Part shown: in pieces, positions 61,921-64,000 of the stretch
Layout: each line of letters begins with the position of its first letter
Numbering within the stretch: the first letter of the stretch is position 1
NCBI RefSeq assembly: GCF_000759535.1
Contig: NZ_CP009455.1
Span: forward strand, 434,001-498,000
Reading direction: 5' to 3'
DNA: 64,000 nt
Source: Pseudomonas cremoricolorata
Lineage (GTDB): Bacteria > Pseudomonadota > Gammaproteobacteria > Pseudomonadales > Pseudomonadaceae
Notes under the pieces: generated by a model
The model's input: the letters and a program-made list of their open reading frames with translations, nothing else
Told to the model about the DNA's origin: nothing
The model's database searches: none
Made by a program: the position numbers and the translations under genes

Positions 61921-64000
61921 TTATTCGAAGGCGATGCCGTCGCCGTCCACCGTGCCGGTGATGGTCGTGCCGGGTACGAACTTGCCGGACAGAATCAACT
62001 GCGCCAGCGGGTTCTCGATCCAGCGCTGGATGGCACGTTTCAGCGGCCGTGCTCCATAAACCGGGTCGTAGCCCACCGCGATCAGCTTGTCGAGCGCCTC
62101 GGGCTGCAGGTTCAAGGTCAGCTCGCGTTCTGCCAGACGACTGCGCAGTCGGCCCAACTGGATCTCGGTGATACCGGCGATCTGCTCGCGACCCAGCGGC
62201 TCGAACACCACCACTTCGTCGATACGGTTGATGAACTCGGGGCGGAAATGCGAACCCACAGCGTCCATCACTGCGGCACGTTGCGCCTCGCGATCACCCA
62301 CCAGTTCCTGAATCTGCGCCGAGCCCAGGTTCGAGGTCATGACGATGACCGTATTGCGGAAGTCCACCGTGCGGCCATGGCTGTCGGTCAGGCGGCCATC
62401 TTCGAGCACCTGCAGCAACACGTTGAACACATCTGGGTGGGCCTTCTCGACCTCATCGAGCAACACCACCGAGTAAGGCTTGCGCCGCACCGCTTCGGTC
62501 AGGTAGCCCCCTTCTTCATAGCCGACATAGCCCGGTGGCGCACCGATCAGGCGGGCCACGGAGTGTTTCTCCATGAATTCCGACATGTCGATGCGCACCA
62601 TGGCCTCTTCGGTGTCGAACAGGAACTCGGCCAGCGCCTTGCACAGCTCGGTCTTGCCCACCCCGGTCGGGCCGAGGAACAGGAACGAGCCGCTTGGGCG
62701 GTTCGGATCGGACAACCCGGCGCGCGAGCGGCGTACGGCATTGGCCACGGCGATCACCGCTTCGTTCTGACCAATCACACGCTCATGCAGCAGGCTTTCC
62801 ATTTTCAGCAGTTTGTCGCGCTCGCCTTCGAGCATCTTCGATACCGGAATACCGGTCCATTTCGACACCACTTCGGCGATTTCTTCCTCGGTGACCTTGT
62901 TGCGCAGCAACTGGTTTTCCGTCTTGCCGTGCTGATCGACCATCTGCAGACTGCGCTCCAGATCGGGAATCACTCCGTACTGCAGCTCGGCCATGCGGCT
63001 GAGATCACCCTTGCGCCGCGCCGCTTCCAATTCCTGGCGGGCCTGCTCGATCTTCTGCTGAATCTGCGCCGAGCCCTGCACCTCGGCTTTTTCCGACGCC
63101 CAGATTTCTTCCAGGTCGGAGTATTCACGCTCCAGGCGGCCGATTTCCTCGGTGAGTTTCTCAAGGCGCTTCTTGGCCGGTTCGTCCTGCTCTTTCTTCA
63201 GCGCCTGGGATTCGACTTTGAGCTGAATCAGACGACGGTCGAGACGGTCGAGCACTTCGGGCTTGGAATCGATTTCCATGCGAATGCGGCTGGCCGCTTC
63301 GTCGATCAGGTCGATGGCCTTGTCGGGCAACTGGCGGTCAGTGATGTAGCGGTGGCTGAGCTTGGCAGCGGCGATGATCGCGCCGTCGGTGATCGCCACC
63401 TTGTGGTGCACTTCGTAGCGCTCCTTGAGGCCGCGCAGAATGGCGATGGTGTCCTCCTCGCTTGGCTCATCGACCAGCACTTTCTGGAAGCGGCGCTCCA
63501 GGGCTGCGTCTTTTTCGATGAACTGGCGGTACTCATTCAGCGTGGTGGCGCCAACGCAATGCAGCTCGCCGCGGGCCAGCGCGGGCTTGAGCATGTTGCC
63601 GGCGTCCATGGCGCCCTCGCCTTTGCCAGCGCCGACCATGGTGTGCAGTTCGTCGATGAACAGGATGATCTGCCGTTCCTGCTTGGACAGCTCATTGAGC
63701 AGGCCTTTGAGGCGCTCTTCGAACTCGCCGCGGTACTTGGCACCTGCGATCAGCGCGCCCATGTCCAGCGCCAGCAAGCGCTTGCCTTTGAGGCCATCGG
63801 GCACTTCACCGTTGATGATGCGCTGTGCCAGGCCCTCGGCAATCGCGGTCTTGCCGACGCCGGGCTCGCCGATCAGCACCGGGTTGTTCTTGGTGCGGCG
63901 CTGCAACACCTGCACGGTGCGGCGGATTTCATCGTCACGACCGATCACCGGGTCGAGCTTGCCCTCTTCGGCACGCTTGGTGAGGTCGACGGTGTATTTG
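61921..64000 (-). CDS. clpB: ClpB disaggregase chaperone, 5' end outside window
   Basis: The frame is open to the window end; about 692 C-terminal residues are visible. First AAA+ module with Walker [15 protein letters not shown] and Walker [16 protein letters not shown], the long coiled-coil middle domain ([28 protein letters not shown] ... [17 protein letters not shown]), and the second module with [34 protein letters not shown] and [18 protein letters not shown]. ClpB rescues aggregated protein with DnaK. It is normally sigma-32 controlled; the promoter is outside the window. Confidence 0.98.
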   Translation of the reverse strand, partial: KYTVDLTKRAEEGKLDPVIGRDDEIRRTVQVLQRRTKNNPVLIGEPGVGKTAIAEGLAQRIINGEVPDGLKGKRLLALDMGALIAGAKYRGEFEERLKGLLNELSKQERQIILFIDELHTMVGAGKGEGAMDAGNMLKPALARGELHCVGATTLNEYRQFIEKDAALERRFQKVLVDEPSEEDTIAILRGLKERYEVHHKVAITDGAIIAAAKLSHRYITDRQLPDKAIDLIDEAASRIRMEIDSKPEVLDRLDRRLIQLKVESQALKKEQDEPAKKRLEKLTEEIGRLEREYSDLEEIWASEKAEVQGSAQIQQKIEQARQELEAARRKGDLSRMAELQYGVIPDLERSLQMVDQHGKTENQLLRNKVTEEEIAEVVSKWTGIPVSKMLEGERDKLLKMESLLHERVIGQNEAVIAVANAVRRSRAGLSDPNRPSGSFLFLGPTGVGKTELCKALAEFLFDTEEAMVRIDMSEFMEKHSVARLIGAPPGYVGYEEGGYLTEAVRRKPYSVVLLDEVEKAHPDVFNVLLQVLEDGRLTDSHGRTVDFRNTVIVMTSNLGSAQIQELVGDREAQRAAVMDAVGSHFRPEFINRIDEVVVFEPLGREQIAGITEIQLGRLRSRLAERELTLNLQPEALDKLIAVGYDPVYGARPLKRAIQRWIENPLAQLILSGKFVPGTTITGTVDGDGIAFE

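Overview
The window is GC-rich Pseudomonas chromosome, most likely of the P. putida group. This rests on gene content, on ECF/TonB iron-signalling sets, and on the gene order clpB - tRNA-Asn/Pro/Lys - ndh - DUF3094 - DUF1780 - yacG - coaE - pilD - pilC - pilA. I recognise that order from P. putida-type genomes by memory, not by a search.

Left part (1-39.7 kb): a partial bestrophin gene, small accessory genes and the aminotransferase alaC come first. The cytochrome bo3 oxidase operon cyoABCDE and dsbB follow. Next is a forward cluster of a TonB receptor, a solute-binding protein without transporter partners, and a di-haem DUF1111 protein. It converges on a reverse six-gene set with overlapping ORFs: a thermostable-hemolysin-family protein, an AMP ligase, a haem-oxygenase-like di-metal oxidase, an SDR, and a PmrA/PmrB-type two-component system. 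A PmrA-like box precedes that set. Two complete FecI-FecR-TonB receptor sets, a TetR/MFS efflux pair and the oxygen-dependent methionine synthase pair mesX-mesD follow. A second PmrAB-like system then sits divergent from a phosphoethanolamine-transferase-like gene, a cytochrome b561 gene and a PepSY gene, again with a PmrA-like box between them.

Middle part (39.87-55.14 kb): a 15.3-kb P4-satellite-like integrative element lies in the 3' end of a tRNA-Thr gene. It has a tyrosine integrase, matching core direct repeats, probable arm-type sites at both ends, AlpA and excisionase-like regulators, a TOPRIM/DUF927 replication protein, and two GTGTTC iteron clusters that look like an ori/crr pair. 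A C4/CI-type antisense RNA and its two target sites lie in the leader of the replication operon. The cargo is a SIR2-HerA anti-phage pair followed by two small proteins with HEPN-type Rx4H motifs. No capsid, tail or packaging gene was found.

Right part (55.1-64 kb): conserved chromosome with tRNA-Thr, type IV pilus genes pilA, pilC and pilD, coaE, yacG, DUF1780, a frameshifted DUF3094 gene, ndh, three tRNAs under one strong promoter, and the 3' part of clpB.

The most original material is the antisense-RNA and iteron control architecture of the satellite with its defence cargo, and the uncharacterised hemolysin-family/ligase/di-metal oxidase/SDR operon tied to a two-component system.
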